Positions 36,686 to 45,168 of a stretch of DNA of 64,000 nt are shown piece after piece. Both the position numbers and the translations under genes were made by a program. The stretch covers positions 2,725,674 through 2,789,673 of the forward strand of contig NZ_LT839648.1 of assembly GCF_900176885.1 (NCBI RefSeq). The letters are read 5' to 3'. Numbering within the stretch: the first letter of the stretch is position 1; every line of letters starts with the position of its first letter. The notes below the pieces were generated by a model. It was not told the DNA's origin. It saw only the letters and a list, made by a program, of their open reading frames with translations, and ran no database searches. The DNA is from Oceanobacillus senegalensis. GTDB taxonomy: Bacteria; Bacillota; Bacilli; Bacillales; Amphibacillaceae.

Positions 36686-37336
36686 TTACATGAAGCCATT
36701 ATTTTTCAGAAATTCTTGGTCTAATTTGCCCTCTTTTTTCGTGTACTCATTCCGAAGCATATTATGAACATATTTTGCGAGCATATCACATTCAATATTC
36801 ACAATATCGCCCTTACCTTTTTCACCAAGGATTGTTTCCTCGACTGTATGTGGAATTAAAGAAATAATAAATACGTTTTTATCGACACCAAATAAGGTCA
36901 AGCTTGTTCCATCCACCGTTATCGAACCCTTATGAAGTAGGAATTGCGCTAATTCCTCCGGTATTTCTATATCATAATAAATTGCATTTTGGTCTTTATG
37001 TTTCTTCACAATTTCCCCTATACCATCTATGTGTCCTGAAACAAAATGTCCACCAAATCTACCATTTGCTGCCATTGCACGCTCCAAATTCACTTTTGAA
37101 CCTTGTTTAAGGTCTTGTAATGATGTCGCCTTTATCGTTTCCGGCATGGCATCCACTTGAAAATAATCGGATGAAAAATTTGTGACCGTTAAACAGATTC
37201 CATTTACAGAGATACTGTCACCAAGATGTACATCCTCTAAGATTTTCTTAGAACCGATTGTCATTTGCACTGCTTCTTCAGAAACATTTTGGATTTTCTT
37301 TACGGTACCAATTTCTTCGATTATTCCAGTAAACAT
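36686..37336 (-). CDS. ribE: Riboflavin synthase alpha chain
   Basis: A 216-residue riboflavin synthase with the N-terminal signature [10 protein letters not shown] and two homologous lumazine-binding barrels ([11 protein letters not shown] and [12 protein letters not shown] mark each). It converts two lumazines to riboflavin. The ATG at 37336 follows AGAGAGGATT; the longer frame to 37390 would run into the riboswitch terminator. It is the first gene of the operon; ribD is not upstream. Confidence 0.95.
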   Translation of the reverse strand: MFTGIIEEIGTVKKIQNVSEEAVQMTIGSKKILEDVHLGDSISVNGICLTVTNFSSDYFQVDAMPETIKATSLQDLKQGSKVNLERAMAANGRFGGHFVSGHIDGIGEIVKKHKDQNAIYYDIEIPEELAQFLLHKGSITVDGTSLTLFGVDKNVFIISLIPHTVEETILGEKGKGDIVNIECDMLAKYVHNMLRNEYTKKEGKLDQEFLKNNGFM

Positions 37337-37367
37337 ACTAATCCTCTCTTCTCTTAAAAAAATATAA

Positions 37368-37402
37368 AAAAGCCTCCGATTTAAATCCATCGGAGGCTTG
37401 TT
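37368..37402 (-). terminator. Riboswitch expression-platform terminator
   Basis: AGCCTCCGAT/ATCGGAGGCT stem followed by T's on the minus strand, between the FMN aptamer and ribE. Confidence 0.85.
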
Positions 37403-37497
37403 GTGTCAGAATGTAGAATTTTAGATAGTAAAGTAGAAAAGTATATACTTGTACTACAAATCAACGCTTTTATATAAAAGCGAACTGTCCAAAATTC

Positions 37498-37632
37498 CTT
37501 CTCCCATCCAGACTTTAACTGTCGGTTCTGGATTTTCACCAGATCAGCCGCTTGGCTAAAAAGCCGCACGGGTCACGGACTTAGAAGTATTACTTCTTCA
37601 CCGTCGGTAGGGAATCTCACCCTGCCCCGAAG
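37498..37632 (-). promoter_or_regulatory. FMN riboswitch (RFN element)
   Basis: On the minus strand the conserved RFN blocks appear in order: CGGGGCAGGGTGAGATTCCC, ACCGACGGT, GTCCGTGACCCG, CTGATCTGGTGAAAATCCAG, CCGACAGT, GTCTGGATGGGAGAAGG. FMN binding should favour the downstream terminator and switch off ribE-ribB-ribH. Confidence 0.96.
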
Positions 37633-37653
37633 GAACTATTGTAATTTTTCTTT

Positions 37654-37682
37654 ATTATACATTGTTTCGCCCAATATTTCAA
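37654..37682 (-). promoter_or_regulatory. Sigma-A promoter of the rib operon
   Basis: TTGAAA (37677-37682), a 17-bp spacer and TATAAT (37654-37659) on the minus strand, just before the aptamer. Confidence 0.8.
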
Positions 37683-37697
37683 TAGCTTAATTTTAAT

Positions 37698-38213
37698 TTA
37701 CTTCATTTTTTGCAATTCCTCTACCATTGTATCATATTCCATTGCTCCAAAAGCTTTATGACGTATTTTCCCTTCTGAGTCAATCATAAAAGTTGTGGGA
37801 ATTGGATTAATCCGATATGCGGTTGAAATAGAACCGTCCTGATCTAACCCTATTGGAAACGTTAATCCAAATTGATTCACAAATTTTTTAACGTCATTCT
37901 TATTAATTTCCGTATCTGTTAAATTCACTGCTAGTACCACTACTTCATGATTTTCATGAAATCTCTGCATATCCGGCATTTCTACCCGACAAGGCGGACA
38001 CCATGTAGCCCAAAAATTTAGCATAACTGGCTTACCTTGTAAATCCGATAGCTTCATTTTTTCTCCATCCATTGTTTCGACTTCAAAATCTGGAGCTACA
38101 TTTCCAATTTCAAGTCCAACATTACCTTCCTGATCTTCAGCCGCTAGGTTTCCAGCTATAAACACCACCAAAAAGGCTCCTAAAAATAATGGTATCCAAC
38201 GAATTTTTTTCAT
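37698..38213 (-). CDS. Membrane-anchored thioredoxin-like protein (ResA/TlpA-like)
   Basis: A 171-residue protein with an N-terminal membrane anchor (about 6-25) and an extracytoplasmic TlpA/ResA fold. It contains GNVAPDFEVETMDGEKMKLSDL, the active site WATWCPPCRVEMP and the cis-Pro loop INPIPTTF. It is probably a thiol-disulfide reductase for exported proteins or cytochrome c maturation. No ccm/res genes adjoin it, so the client is open. The ATG at 38213 (GGAGG 8 bases upstream) is preferred over the TTG at 38228. Confidence 0.85.
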   Translation of the reverse strand: MKKIRWIPLFLGAFLVVFIAGNLAAEDQEGNVGLEIGNVAPDFEVETMDGEKMKLSDLQGKPVMLNFWATWCPPCRVEMPDMQRFHENHEVVVLAVNLTDTEINKNDVKKFVNQFGLTFPIGLDQDGSISTAYRINPIPTTFMIDSEGKIRHKAFGAMEYDTMVEELQKMK

Positions 38214-38318
38214 GTTCATTTCCTCCAAACGATAGATATCTTTATTGTTTCACAGCAACCTATGCTTCATACCATTCCCCTGCCTCATATCAGTTAATCG
38301 AATGATTTGCTATAATAG

Positions 38319-38434
38319 AGATAAAGTGAACTTTCAATCTTTGAAGGGGGCTCTTTCATCCCCCACCTAAACTGATTCGTTTCCCTCCATTTTTGAGGAT
38401 GTGGGGGTATTTCTGCCCTTAACCTGCGATAAAA
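38319..38434 (+). repeat. Dispersed hairpin repeat, full-length copy
   Basis: ATAAAGTGAACTTTCAAT, then GGGGG...CATCCCCC, CACCTAAACTGATTCGTTTCC, GAGGATGTGGGGGTAT, and CTGCCCTTAACCTGCGATAA. Related blocks occur at 3164-3385, 44585-44680 and inverted at 42347-42404. It sits just before the P1 peptidase gene. Confidence 0.6.
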
Positions 38435-38473
38435 TAGTATCTATTAATAATATATTTAAAGGAGTAACTATCT

Positions 38474-39463
38474 ATGCAACTTCCAAAAGGGAATAACAAT
38501 TGCATGACAGATGTAAAAGACATTCGAGTTGGACATATTACCCTATATGAAAAAATCGATAAAGAAAATACGATATGTACCGGAGTTACAGCGATTCTGC
38601 CTCATGGAGGTAATCTATATAAAAATAAAGTTCATGCATCGAGTGCTGTTATCAATGGCTTTGGGAAGTCTACCGGACTGATTCAATTAGATGAACTTGG
38701 TCTATTAGAATCTCCCATCATGTTAACAAATACATTCAGTGTTGGTTCTGTGCAACAGGGCACGCTTCAATACATGTTAGACGAAAATAAAGATATCGGT
38801 GATAATACAAGTACAATTAACATTATTGTAGGTGAATGTAATGATGGGTATTTAAATTCTATTCGACTACCGTCCGTAAAGCCAGAGCATGCTATTCAAG
38901 CTATAAACAAAGCCACCACAAAACCGGTAGAGGAAGGAGCTGTTGGTGCTGGAAAAGGAATGGTGTGTTTTGGACATAAAGGGGGAATTGGAACATCCTC
39001 CCGAATTGTTACTGCTGGCGGAAAAACTTTCACAGTTGGTGTGCTTGTTCTAAGTAATTATGGTAGTCGTGATGATGCATTATTTGCAAATCTCGGAGAT
39101 AAGAAAGTAAACACGCCGGACGGTTCAATTATGATGATTATTGCAACGGATGCCCCTCTTTATGACCGTCAGTTAAAGCGACTTGCCAAACGCACTGCAG
39201 CTGGACTTGGAAGAACTGGAAGTCATATAGCCCATGGTAGCGGTGACATAGCAATTGCGTTTTCTACCGCAAACACCTATCAACATTATAGTGATTCTCC
39301 AATAGAAACGATTGCTTATATAAGGGATAGTCATCCTCTTATGAACCAGCTTTTTAAAGGGGTAGTGGAAGCAACTGAGGAAGCAATCGTTCGGTCCTTG
39401 AAAATGGCAGAAACAACTGAAGGTAGAAACGGAAGGATTGTAGAAAAGGCTCCAATAGAATAA
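38474..39463 (+). CDS. P1 (S58, DmpA-like) family peptidase
   Basis: A 329-residue Ntn-hydrolase-like P1 peptidase. TDVKDIRVGHITL and VCTGVTAILPHGG-type segments open the protein, AVGAGKGMVCFGHKGGIGTSSRIV contains the Ser/Thr at the autoproteolytic site, and VGVLVLSNYGSRDD and TDAPLYDRQLKRLAKRTAAGLGRTG follow. Members are aminopeptidases or beta-peptidases that cleave themselves into two chains. No signal peptide. AAAGGAG lies about 10 bases before the ATG. Confidence 0.88.
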   Translation: MQLPKGNNNCMTDVKDIRVGHITLYEKIDKENTICTGVTAILPHGGNLYKNKVHASSAVINGFGKSTGLIQLDELGLLESPIMLTNTFSVGSVQQGTLQYMLDENKDIGDNTSTINIIVGECNDGYLNSIRLPSVKPEHAIQAINKATTKPVEEGAVGAGKGMVCFGHKGGIGTSSRIVTAGGKTFTVGVLVLSNYGSRDDALFANLGDKKVNTPDGSIMMIIATDAPLYDRQLKRLAKRTAAGLGRTGSHIAHGSGDIAIAFSTANTYQHYSDSPIETIAYIRDSHPLMNQLFKGVVEATEEAIVRSLKMAETTEGRNGRIVEKAPIE

Positions 39464-39517
39464 CGTATGTTAAATAATTTAGGAGGACCTTCCACTTTTA
39501 GTCCTCCTGAATTATCA

Positions 39518-40402
39518 TTATTTAGCCTTTTTCATAAATAACTTTGGGACATCAGCGCGAAACAACATAAACTGATTTGTTCGTGGATGGTAAAAAGATA
39601 GAATTTTTGCATGCAATCCTAGTCTTCCGATTACATTCTCTTTGGATCCATATTTTTTATCCCCAACAACCGGATGACCTAAATCCCTCATATGCACGCG
39701 GATTTGATTCTTTCTACCAGTTTCCAGCTGCATCTCTACTAATGAATAATCTTTATTTCCTTGAATTTTTTTAAAGTGTGTAATAGCTAATTGTCCATTA
39801 TTTTTCAAAGAACTAGAAAACATATAATGTGTCTTCGTTTCCTTTAACCATGATTTAATGGTTCCTTTGTTCTGCTTCAACTCCCCTTCAACTAATGCCA
39901 CATAAGTTCTTTCTTTTACAAGCTTCTTCCAATTATCTTGTAGCTTTCGTTTGGTCTTTTCACTTTTAGCAAACATCATCACACCAGAAGTGTCTTTATC
40001 TAACCGATGCACGATAAAAATACGATTTGCTGGGTGTTCTCTTTGAACATACTCCATTAGCTGATGATGAGCAGTTAAATTCCTCTCTTTCTCTGTAGCA
40101 ATGGAAAGAAGACCTGCATCTTTATTAATAACAATAATATCCCGATCTTCGTATAAGATTGACATCCCGACCAAAACAGTTTCTTTTTTCGCCTCATTAT
40201 TTTTTAGAACCGACACAGTTTGTCCAGGCTTTAAAGGATAATTATGTTTTGTTTCCATGTGTTCATCTACTGTAACCTGTCCCCTAGTCAGGATTGATTT
40301 CACCGAATTTCTACTTCGGTTGGACATAACTTTAAGTAAAAACTTTAATAGTTCGGTATTTTCATCCACTGTAAAATTTAATCTTTTGTTCTGATGAGCC
40401 AT
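39518..40402 (-). CDS. RluA-family pseudouridine synthase
   Basis: A 294-residue RNA pseudouridine synthase with an N-terminal S4-like domain (SVKSILTRGQVTVDEHMETKHNYPLKPGQ) and the catalytic motif IVHRLDKDTSG with its essential Asp. VEMQLETGRKNQIRVHMRDLGHPVVGDKKYG follows. It is of the B. subtilis YhcT/YjbO/YlyB type; which rRNA position it modifies cannot be told from sequence. Single gene. Confidence 0.9.
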   Translation of the reverse strand: MAHQNKRLNFTVDENTELLKFLLKVMSNRSRNSVKSILTRGQVTVDEHMETKHNYPLKPGQTVSVLKNNEAKKETVLVGMSILYEDRDIIVINKDAGLLSIATEKERNLTAHHQLMEYVQREHPANRIFIVHRLDKDTSGVMMFAKSEKTKRKLQDNWKKLVKERTYVALVEGELKQNKGTIKSWLKETKTHYMFSSSLKNNGQLAITHFKKIQGNKDYSLVEMQLETGRKNQIRVHMRDLGHPVVGDKKYGSKENVIGRLGLHAKILSFYHPRTNQFMLFRADVPKLFMKKAK

Positions 40403-40537
40403 ATGTATTCTCCTTGTTGTTTAATTTTAATGAAAGGTTGTTCTATAAGTTTTTTTCACAAAATCTATGGGAATCTGCAGTAGAATTAACTTTCTTCTCT
40501 GTTTATCAGGTGTAATGTACGGTAAAAACCCTCAAAA

Positions 40538-40586
40538 AAATGTTAAGTACAAGCTAAATCCTTCTTTCTTTAGCTTATACTTAACA
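40538..40586 (-). terminator. Terminator of the HTH gene
   Basis: AATGTTAAGTACAAGCTAAA pairs with TTTAGCTTATACTTAACATT; T-rich DNA follows on the minus strand. Confidence 0.8.
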
Positions 40587-40610
40587 TTAAAATAAAACAC
40601 GTAAACAAAT

Positions 40611-40841
40611 TTAATCTTCATCTTTTACATCAATGTCTTCTGGAATTGGTTCATTTAAATATTCTTGTATCATGATACGGTATTTTTCAACTTGCTCAAA
40701 ATGGGTTGTAAATTGTTCTTGATTGATAAGGTACTGCTCACCGTCATGGACTGCACGAATCCGTCCTTGGAGTACTAATGCAGATATTTTGGACTCTGGC
40801 ATAGATAAATTTTCTGCAGTTTCCTGAATGGTTAAGTACAT
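40611..40841 (-). CDS. Small excisionase-like helix-turn-helix protein
   Basis: A 76-residue protein with a MerR/excisionase-type helix-turn-helix (YLTIQETAENLSMPESKISALVLQGRIRAVHDGEQYLI) and an acidic C-terminal tail. Such single-domain HTH_17 proteins are common in Bacillaceae chromosomes outside prophages, and no integrase is nearby. Target unknown. GGGGGAATG surrounds the start. Confidence 0.72.
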   Translation of the reverse strand: MYLTIQETAENLSMPESKISALVLQGRIRAVHDGEQYLINQEQFTTHFEQVEKYRIMIQEYLNEPIPEDIDVKDED

Positions 40842-40917
40842 TCCCCCTCAGCACCTTTCATAAAATTTTTTTACATGAATCGGCCATCAAACCATACAGT
40901 GAAGAAATAAGCCTCAC

Positions 40918-41199
40918 TTATTGTTCTCCTAATACATCATGGTATGCTGGTGTTTCTTCCAGTTTACGTTTGACATATGGGCATAAAGGAATAATTTTTT
41001 TACCTTCTTCCCTTGCGTAAGAAACTACTTCTTCTACTAACTTCCCTGCAATTCCTTGACCACGAAGTTCATCTGAAACATACGTATGGTCCACTACAAT
41101 TTTGTCTTTTCCAGACTTGTTAAATGTTAGTTCCGCTGTAGGATCCTTAATATCGTCTCCAACGTAAAATTTTTGCTCCCCTTTGTTAATCGTAACCAC
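40918..41199 (-). CDS. GCN5-related N-acetyltransferase, short YjdJ-like
   Basis: A 93-residue acetyltransferase of the short GNAT type (GCN5-like, YjdJ/YidJ). It has the beta-bulge strand IVVDHTYVSDELRGQGIAGKLVEEVVSYAREEG (acetyl-CoA motif RGQGIAGKL) and IIPLCPYVKRKLEETPAYHDVL at the end. The GTG at 41199 is preferred over the ATG at 41214, since GGGAGG lies 7 bases upstream. Substrate unknown. Confidence 0.85.
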   Translation of the reverse strand: MVTINKGEQKFYVGDDIKDPTAELTFNKSGKDKIVVDHTYVSDELRGQGIAGKLVEEVVSYAREEGKKIIPLCPYVKRKLEETPAYHDVLGEQ

Positions 41200-41347
41200 G
41201 TAAATTCCTCCCATTATTATAGGTTCTATATCTTATTATACCCATGTTGTCCGATAAATTGTAGTAATTACCAACCTTTATGTTAAATTCATTTGTCAAA
41301 ATTTAACAATAGTTTAATGTTCAATTGTTAAAATCATAATCAGCTGA

Positions 41348-42217
41348 AACAAAGGGTAACGAAAATAATCTTAAAAACTTCATTAAAAACTCGACTTTTA
41401 ATCCCATTCCTGTCCATAATTGTTATTGCTGTACTTGCAGTTGGCATAACTTCTTACATACAAGCCAAAAATATGACAATGAGCACTATCAAAGATCGAT
41501 TATAACGTGAAGTTGAACTCATGGGGTATATGGCTCAAAATTTGCATTTCACTTGTGTTAGAGATGAAGCCCCTATTTGATGCAACGGCTTAATATTAAT
41601 ATTCAATCCCAGTAAGAACAATTAGAAAAGGATGGCATAGAAGCTAAATTCTTCTATATTGTTGAGGGTGAGTATATCCCATTTACTATAAGTGAAAACC
41701 CCTCTACCCGCTATTTCCAATCGTTTAGTTCGAAAAATTCCCCATAGAGAAAGTGGCCAACTCGCTGAAAATCTTAATGATACATCTTATACGATTTCCT
41801 TTCAGCAACACTTATGTACTAATCGTACCCAATTATTCCTTTATGGGGCAAAAATGGGAACCATAACCATCCATATCAGTCTTATAGTATCTACCATTTT
41901 GATTATTTTATTTGTTAAAAATTTAACAAAACCATTAAAAATGTTAAAAATAAAATGGAAGAAGCTTCTTCCGTAAGTGGAAAGTTAGAGGGAACACACG
42001 GCATTCTAAATCATATAAAAAATGTTCTGCCAAACTTAGAAAAAGTATCAGAAGAGGTATCTTCTGTTTCCCAGGAAACACTAGCTAGCACGGAAGAAAT
42101 GTTAGCGAGCATTGAACACCAGCAGCAACAACCCATACCCATAAAGTCGGGTTAAAACTATCCAATTTATCCAAATCACTATCCAATATTACCGAACAAT
42201 TTCATGTAGAAAAATAA
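41348..42217 (+). pseudogene. Decayed methyl-accepting chemotaxis protein
   Basis: Pieces of one receptor are readable in order: a membrane helix (SLKTRLLIPFLSIIVIAVLAVGITSYI), a sensor-domain start ending in in-frame stops at about 41502 and 41578, a second helix (IHISLIVSTILIILFVKNLTKPL), a HAMP-distal stretch (NLEKVSEEVSSVSQETLASTEEMLASIEHQ), and the tail KLSNLSKSLSNITEQFHVEK with a final stop. Frames change at least twice and the conserved signalling hairpin (EIAxQTNLLALNAAIEAARAGE-type) is missing. Confidence 0.85.
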
Positions 42218-42260
42218 TGACGAGATAGAATTACATGTGTCGAATAGATATTACTTTTAG

Positions 42261-42297
42261 AAGATGGACCGGATTGAACGAGTCCATCTTTCTTTTA
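42261..42297 (+). terminator. Terminator of the decayed receptor gene
   Basis: AAGATGGAC/GTCCATCTT stem followed by TCTTTT. Confidence 0.7.
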
Positions 42298-42346
42298 GAG
42301 ATAATGAAGCTTATTAAGAGGGAATTCCAGATATGAGATCCTGACA

Positions 42347-42404
42347 ATTTATCGCAGGTTAAGAGGCAATACCCCCACTAATTGGAGATTCACTTTTTAT
42401 CTTT
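42347..42404 (-). repeat. Dispersed hairpin repeat, shortened copy
   Basis: Read on the minus strand: AAAAAGTGAATCTCCAATTAG, GTGGGGGTATT, CTTAACCTGCGATAAAT. It keeps both ends of the 38319-38434 repeat and lacks the middle. Confidence 0.55.
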
Positions 42405-42406
42405 AA

Positions 42407-43243
42407 CTACTGTGCAGTAATTTCCGATAAATGATACGATAATATGTTTTCTGTTATTTCCATTGGTCGTTCTTCCGTTAGCAAATGTCCGGTTTTTTTA
42501 TAGGTAATTAGCTCGGCATTAGGCAAATCATTAACAAGACGTTTCCCAACTTGAAGTGGTACTACCATATCATCTTCTCCCCAAATTAATAGGGTTGGCG
42601 TCTTAATTTTTTTAAGCTCCTCTGATGTTAAATCCCCTTCCCTATGTCGAAGTAAACGTATGAGTGATTTACAAAAATTCTTATCCTTTAATGGTCTTTC
42701 AAACTCTTTTATATGTTCTTCGGTAATATAGGAATGATCATAAAATACGTTCCTTAATCTATCCTGAACACTACTGTTTCTTACACTCCGTTTTACAACA
42801 AGATTAAATAAAGGGAAATAAGAAGAATAAACCAATAGGCGATTGGCACTTTTCAAATAACCTGAACTGCATAATAAAAATAATTGCCTTATCCTCTTAG
42901 GAATTAACCTGGCCGTATATAATGCAATTTGCCCCCCCATCGAATGACCCGCAATACAAACATTCTCAAGTTCAAAATAATCCAAACATTTCTTTACTAC
43001 CATTGCATAATTCTGATAAGAGTATACAAACGATGTTGATTTCTCACTACGACCGAAACCTGGTAAATCCATAGCAACAACAGAAAAGTGCTTTTGAAGT
43101 AAAGGAATTAATTGATTGAATGTATACGTAGATGATACAAAGCCATGAATGAGCATAATAGGGGGCCTTCCATTTAGAATGTATTCACAGTATATGTTTA
43201 CATCTTGTATTTTAAGGAATGTCTTCGAAAGTTCGCTTTCCAT
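42407..43243 (-). CDS. Alpha/beta-fold hydrolase
   Basis: A 278-residue alpha/beta hydrolase. The oxyanion motif is MLIHGFVSS, the nucleophile elbow GHSMGG, the acid in LLIWGEDDMVVP and the His in KKTGHLLTEERP. It resembles B. subtilis YugF-type hydrolases; the substrate is unknown. GAGGTGGG precedes the ATG. Its 3' end touches a copy of the dispersed repeat. Confidence 0.85.
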   Translation of the reverse strand: MESELSKTFLKIQDVNIYCEYILNGRPPIMLIHGFVSSTYTFNQLIPLLQKHFSVVAMDLPGFGRSEKSTSFVYSYQNYAMVVKKCLDYFELENVCIAGHSMGGQIALYTARLIPKRIRQLFLLCSSGYLKSANRLLVYSSYFPLFNLVVKRSVRNSSVQDRLRNVFYDHSYITEEHIKEFERPLKDKNFCKSLIRLLRHREGDLTSEELKKIKTPTLLIWGEDDMVVPLQVGKRLVNDLPNAELITYKKTGHLLTEERPMEITENILSYHLSEITAQ

Positions 43244-43514
43244 TTTCCCACCTCAACTAAAAAACATAATTTTAATATAGTATCTGCCTGATGAAAATTT
43301 AACATGTAAGATAAATGTAAGTTAACAAGAGATTTTATATAGTGGTCTGTAGAATAACCATCCCTTTAGTGTCGAAGTTTTGTTATATATTATTAGGCAA
43401 GAGCCTAAAATGTGAATAAGGGAGGAAGGCCTTTTATGATAATAAATTCACGCCTGTTTTTCATAAAAAATAAGCCCCCAAAGCAGGAATACCTTGAGAA
43501 GCTTAATGTAAGGA

Positions 43515-44543
43515 TTATTGTACTTTCATTTTTAAATCTCCAGTGTTTGCCCAACCTTTTAATTTTAAAGCGTGATAGCAGGCAATGGAGATGGCTGCCG
43601 GAACAACTACCCCAATAACTACGTACATTGCTAAAACACCTATTCCTTGGTTTGCTAAGATGTTTAATGGCGCGATAAAGGAATTTAGACCAAGTCCAGC
43701 TAATGTATAAGGTACTTGAAAATCGAATACTATAATTGCAATTGGTGCACAAATGATTGCTGATAGAAATGGTCCAATTACTAATCGTGGATTTTTAACT
43801 AGATTGGGTACTTGAACTTTTGGTGTAATGAAAGATTGTGCTATATTTGCTCCTATATCATTTTGTCTTAATGACATTGCTGTCCATCCTGCAAATTGTG
43901 CTGTACATCCGATAAGTGCAGCTGCACTAGAAACCGGGTCAAGTTGAAGTGCTATTGCAATTGCAGCTGATGATGCTGGTGACATTAAGAATATACTCCA
44001 AACTAGTGAAATAACCATAGACCCTATGATTGGGGAGCCTGATACTGCGTCTGCTATTTGAGCACTTAGTAACTCCAACAATGGCGTTACAACTGCAGCT
44101 ACTCCAACACCAAATACTCCGCCAACAAATACTGCGGCAAATGGGATGGACATCATATCCAATTTCGTTTTACCTGTCACCCGCTTACCAACCCAAATAG
44201 CAACGACAGCTGCTAAAACGGCACTAATAGGTTGTCCAGTTGTAAGGACCCATCCCCCATCTTCATTCACATTCAAGGCACCTGCACCGATTGTGGCCGC
44301 AGCCATCGCACTAAAAATAACTAACGTATTTCCACCTAATTGATAAGCAATACCGGCACCGATTGCTGGTGCTAGCATTAACTGTGTAGCCATACCGACT
44401 GTTGTAAAACCTTCCCAACCTGTAAATGTTCCTAGAGTTCCAATTAGAAGGCCAATACCTAATGTCACCAATACCGCATTTGCAAGCCCGACCGAAGCTT
44501 TATATGTTCTGTCTACTAGATACTCTTTTGTTGACTGTTTCAT
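43515..44543 (-). CDS. PTS EIIC-like / PfoR-family membrane protein
   Basis: A 342-residue membrane protein of the PTS_EIIC_2 group, the family of the clostridial regulator PfoR. About nine hydrophobic segments with many Gly/Ala, for example AVLVTLGIGLLIGTLGTFTGWEGFTTVG and MLAPAIGAGIAYQLGGNTLVIFSAMAAATIGAGA. No EIIA or EIIB domain is attached, so sugar transport is doubtful. The ATG at 44543 has TTAGGAGG 9 bases upstream. A promoter and a long structured leader precede it, and fruK-fruA diverge from it. Confidence 0.8.
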   Translation of the reverse strand: MKQSTKEYLVDRTYKASVGLANAVLVTLGIGLLIGTLGTFTGWEGFTTVGMATQLMLAPAIGAGIAYQLGGNTLVIFSAMAAATIGAGALNVNEDGGWVLTTGQPISAVLAAVVAIWVGKRVTGKTKLDMMSIPFAAVFVGGVFGVGVAAVVTPLLELLSAQIADAVSGSPIIGSMVISLVWSIFLMSPASSAAIAIALQLDPVSSAAALIGCTAQFAGWTAMSLRQNDIGANIAQSFITPKVQVPNLVKNPRLVIGPFLSAIICAPIAIIVFDFQVPYTLAGLGLNSFIAPLNILANQGIGVLAMYVVIGVVVPAAISIACYHALKLKGWANTGDLKMKVQ

Positions 44544-44584
44544 CTGTTTTTGCCTCCTAATCATCATATATCATTTCATTTTTA

Positions 44585-44680
44585 TAAAGTGAACCTTCAA
44601 TCAGTAGTTTCTCCCCAACCTAAAAGAATTCGTTTTTCCTCCATTTTAGAGGTGGGGTATTACTGCCCTTAACCTGACGA
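44585..44680 (+). repeat. Dispersed hairpin repeat in the PfoR-like 5' UTR
   Basis: AAAGTGAACCTTCAATCAGT, CCCCAACCTAAAAGAATTCG, TTTTTCCTCCATTTTAGAGG, TGGGGTATTACTGCCCTTAACCTG: nearly all blocks of the 38319-38434 copy. It lies between the leader terminator and the start codon of the PfoR-like gene. Confidence 0.6.
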
Positions 44681-44700
44681 TTAATTCATATAAATAAAAA

Positions 44701-44898
44701 GCCCTCCGCGTTTGGATGGGCGCTTAGCTTCTATTGATTGAGCGCCGCTTTGTTTTTTATATAACGCAAAGTGGACTCAAACATTTTTCCATTTTAATGG
44801 ATGTGTTTCAGTCCCTACTACATAAGTTAATAATAATGTCGTTAATTATAGTTTGTCCCACATAGCTCATGATGCGTTCCCCTCTCTGTTTTATAAAT
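44701..44898 (-). ncRNA. Structured leader with alternative antiterminator/terminator
   Basis: On the minus strand the leader holds a long hairpin (GGACT.AAACA... with ...TGTTT.AGTCC, about 44770-44820). Next comes a 6-bp stem GGCGCT/AGCGCC (44719-44746), then a terminator stem (GCCC-TCC/GGA-GGGC, 44701-44721) with TTTTTATTT. The last two share bases 44719-44721 and cannot form together. This is the layout of a riboswitch or protein-controlled attenuator. I do not recognise the class. Confidence 0.6.
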
Positions 44899-44905
44899 TG
44901 GTATT

Positions 44906-44934
44906 ATATTATTACATTTTTTTGAAAGTGTCAA
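44906..44934 (-). promoter_or_regulatory. Sigma-A promoter of the PfoR-like gene
   Basis: TTGACA (44929-44934), a 17-bp spacer and TAATAT (44906-44911) on the minus strand. Confidence 0.78.
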
Positions 44935-44955
44935 TAATTATTTTTTTCTGAAATA

Positions 44956-44971
44956 TTGCAAGCGCTTGCGA
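44956..44971. promoter_or_regulatory. cre-like palindrome before fruK
   Basis: TTGCAAGCGCTTGCGA contains the perfect 12-bp palindrome GCAAGCGCTTGC. It resembles CcpA operators (centre GCGC as in strong cre sites). It lies between the divergent fruK and PfoR-like promoters and could control both. Confidence 0.6.
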
Positions 44972-45168
44972 ATACAGATAATTATTGCATATCCTCTATT
45001 CCTTTCTATATATCACTAATTTGGCAATCATTTTTGTTATTATGTGTAGGTACAACATCATTCACCTGATTGATTACACGGTAAAAGGGAATATTACAGC
45101 TATAATCAATAGAAAATTACAGCGTCTTTTTAGCATTCAAAAAAAAGAGGAAATTTGGAGGCAAGATT

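Noticed and set aside
40611..40841. Excisionase-like gene as sign of a prophage or integrative element
   Set aside because: No integrase, phage gene or att-like repeat lies nearby; such HTH proteins are common chromosomal genes.
43412..43618. Short ORF after a GGGAGG site, overlapping the 3' end of the PfoR-like gene
   Set aside because: The ribosome site is attractive, but the frame runs into the coding region of the opposite gene and has no recognisable protein character.
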